Shown here piece by piece: positions 62,881 through 64,000 of a stretch of DNA of 64,000 bases (the first letter of the stretch is position 1; every line of letters starts with the position of its first letter). The DNA is from Seohaeicola saemankumensis (GTDB taxonomy: Bacteria > Pseudomonadota > Alphaproteobacteria > Rhodobacterales > Rhodobacteraceae): positions 62,001 to 126,000 of the forward strand of contig NZ_JAINWI010000015.1 in NCBI RefSeq assembly GCF_021021435.1, written 5' to 3'. The notes beneath the pieces were generated by a model. That model made no database searches. It was not told the DNA's origin and was given only the letters and a program-made list of their open reading frames with translations. The translations under genes were made by a program, and so were the position numbers.

Positions 62881-64000
62881 GAAGGCACCCGAAGGACAGC
62901 GCTGAATCGGCACGCCGGATTACACGACGTGGTCTTGTTTTGGGCGGGGCGCAGCTTGCCTTCATGGGTGTTCTTGGCCTGCGGATGCGCTATATGCAGG
63001 TCGAACAGGCCGACCAGTTTCGCGTACTGGCCGAGGAGAACCGGATCAGCATTCGCCTGATTGCCCCTGCACGCGGCCAGATCTACGACCGAAACGGGCT
63101 GCCGATAGCCGAGAACCAGCCCAGCTACCGTATCATCATGGTGCGCGAGGATGCCGGCGATATCGACACGGTCATGCAGCGGCTGGCCACGCTGATCAAC
63201 CTGAGCGAAGCCGACCAGCAACGAGCCCTGACCGAGATGCGCGAAAGCCGTGGCGACACGCAGGTCACCGTGGCGGATCGCGTCAGCTGGGACGATATCT
63301 CGAAAGTGGCGATCAATGCCCCTGCCCTGCCCGGAGTGACACCGGAAGTGGGACTATCCCGCGCCTATCCGGTCGGGCCGGATTTCGCGCATGTGGTGGG
63401 CTATGTTGGCCCGATCAGCGATTATGACCTCGAGCGGATCGAAAATCCGGACCACCTGTTGCGGATTCCACGTTTCCAGATCGGCAAAGTCGGACTTGAG
63501 GCGCGACAAGAAGAGATCCTGCGGGGCAAGGCCGGCACCAAACGGGTCGAGGTCAACGCCGCCGGTCGTGTGATGCGTGAACTGGACCGTCAGGAAGGCA
63601 AGGCCGGCTCGAATATCCAACTGACCGTCGACAATGCGCTACAAAGCTATGTGCAGGCGCGACTTGGCGGTGAAAGCGCCGCTGCGGTCGTGATGGATTG
63701 TGCCACAGGCGATTTGCTGGCGATCTCGTCAGCCCCCAGCTTCGATCCCAATCTGTTCGTGCGCGGCATTTCTGTCGCTGACTATTCCAAGCTGACAGAA
63801 GATGCCTACCGCCCTTTGGCCAACAAGTCGGTGCAGGGACTCTATCCGCCGGGATCGACCTACAAGATGGTGACCGTCCTGGCCGCGCTCGATGCAGGTG
63901 TGATCACGCCCGAGGATACGGTCTGGTGCCCGGGTCATATGGAGGTATCAGGCCGCCGTTTCCATTGCTGGAAACGCAGCGGGCATGGCCATATGAACCT
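62877..64000 (+). CDS. mrdA: Penicillin-binding protein 2, C-terminus beyond the window
   Basis: 374 codons from ATG 62877 to the window end, roughly 60% of a full PBP2. Elongation-specific transpeptidase. N-terminal membrane helix (about 17-35), pedestal domain with LIAPARGQIYDRNG and the PBP2-type VGKVGLE-like FQIGKVGLE, and the start of the transpeptidase domain with the active site PPGSTYKMVT (Ser and Lys of SxxK). TVWCPGHMEVSGRRFHCWKRS follows, with the paired cysteines seen in PBP2. The SxN and KTG motifs and the C-terminus are outside the window. Confidence 0.96.
   Translation, partial: MRRHPKDSAESARRITRRGLVLGGAQLAFMGVLGLRMRYMQVEQADQFRVLAEENRISIRLIAPARGQIYDRNGLPIAENQPSYRIIMVREDAGDIDTVMQRLATLINLSEADQQRALTEMRESRGDTQVTVADRVSWDDISKVAINAPALPGVTPEVGLSRAYPVGPDFAHVVGYVGPISDYDLERIENPDHLLRIPRFQIGKVGLEARQEEILRGKAGTKRVEVNAAGRVMRELDRQEGKAGSNIQLTVDNALQSYVQARLGGESAAAVVMDCATGDLLAISSAPSFDPNLFVRGISVADYSKLTEDAYRPLANKSVQGLYPPGSTYKMVTVLAALDAGVITPEDTVWCPGHMEVSGRRFHCWKRSGHGHMN

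Overview
The window looks like the chromosome of a GC-rich alphaproteobacterium of the Rhodobacteraceae (Roseobacter/Rhodobacter group). Supporting signs are the family-typical small genes (DUF6455, DUF1467, DUF1150, a YdcH-like DUF465 protein, a Hint-domain protein), the bacteriochlorophyll genes bchE/bchJ with PpsR-type operators, candidate CtrA and FnrL boxes, and the DUF1150-hsp20 and purE-purK gene pairs. This placement rests on recognition of families, not on a database search. Almost all of the window is ordinary housekeeping chromosome. I found no rRNA, tRNA, prophage, insertion sequence or CRISPR array.

Layout. 1-4.1 kb: an MFS transporter (cut by the window edge) and a membrane-anchored gamma-glutamylcyclotransferase-like protein, divergent from an amidoligase / class-I glutamine amidotransferase pair, then an alpha/beta hydrolase. 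4.2-7.9 kb: a small two-helix membrane protein behind a well-formed FnrL-type promoter, a broken cytochrome b561 gene beside a heptanucleotide repeat, a lipoprotein with a candidate CtrA box, and lepA. 7.9-11 kb: a tight three-gene unit (HpsN/HisD-type dehydrogenase, CuyA/DcyD-type PLP lyase, Asp/Glu racemase) that looks like C3-sulfonate or sulfur amino acid catabolism. 11-24.4 kb: a sirtuin, a copper-handling pair, rpmB, an MsbA-like ABC exporter, rimO, MgtC, three tandem DUF6455 genes behind an FNR-type box, an M48 lipoprotein, a class II histone-deacetylase-like enzyme, a nitroreductase, an EI24 membrane protein and methylmalonyl-CoA epimerase.

24.4-34.4 kb: a response regulator, a Flp-pilin-like peptide, aspS, and a small photosynthesis island with two V4R/BchJ paralogues flanking bchE. 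PpsR-type and FnrL-type sites overlap directly upstream of bchE. carB follows. 34.7-42.6 kb: tdk, a KAS III enzyme, a hydroxyacid dehydrogenase, a CsaA-like protein, proC, a YbjN protein, ubiK, lgt, a MidA-type methyltransferase and pgeF. 42.8-51.9 kb: a 49-residue small protein, a Hint protein, Lrp/trxB, a fused ATP sulfurylase-APS kinase, DUF1150-hsp20, DUF465, purEK, an iron/2-oxoglutarate dioxygenase and a zincin. 51.9-64 kb: nadE, a secreted protein with 19 MORN repeats, an FeS-type photolyase with an SDR gene, leuA behind a leucine-rich leader peptide, rlmJ, and the cell-shape operon mreB-mreC-mreD-mrdA, which runs off the right edge.

The points most worth a second look are the amidoligase/amidotransferase/cyclotransferase cluster, the bchJ-bchE-bchJ-like island with its overlapping redox operators, a dispersed motif (GATATTT, 3 nt, GC[A/C]AGAAGA) found four times and each time between convergent genes, the leuA leader, the FnrL-linked DUF6455 triplet, and the b561 gene that has lost its first heme-ligand histidine and carries an amber codon.
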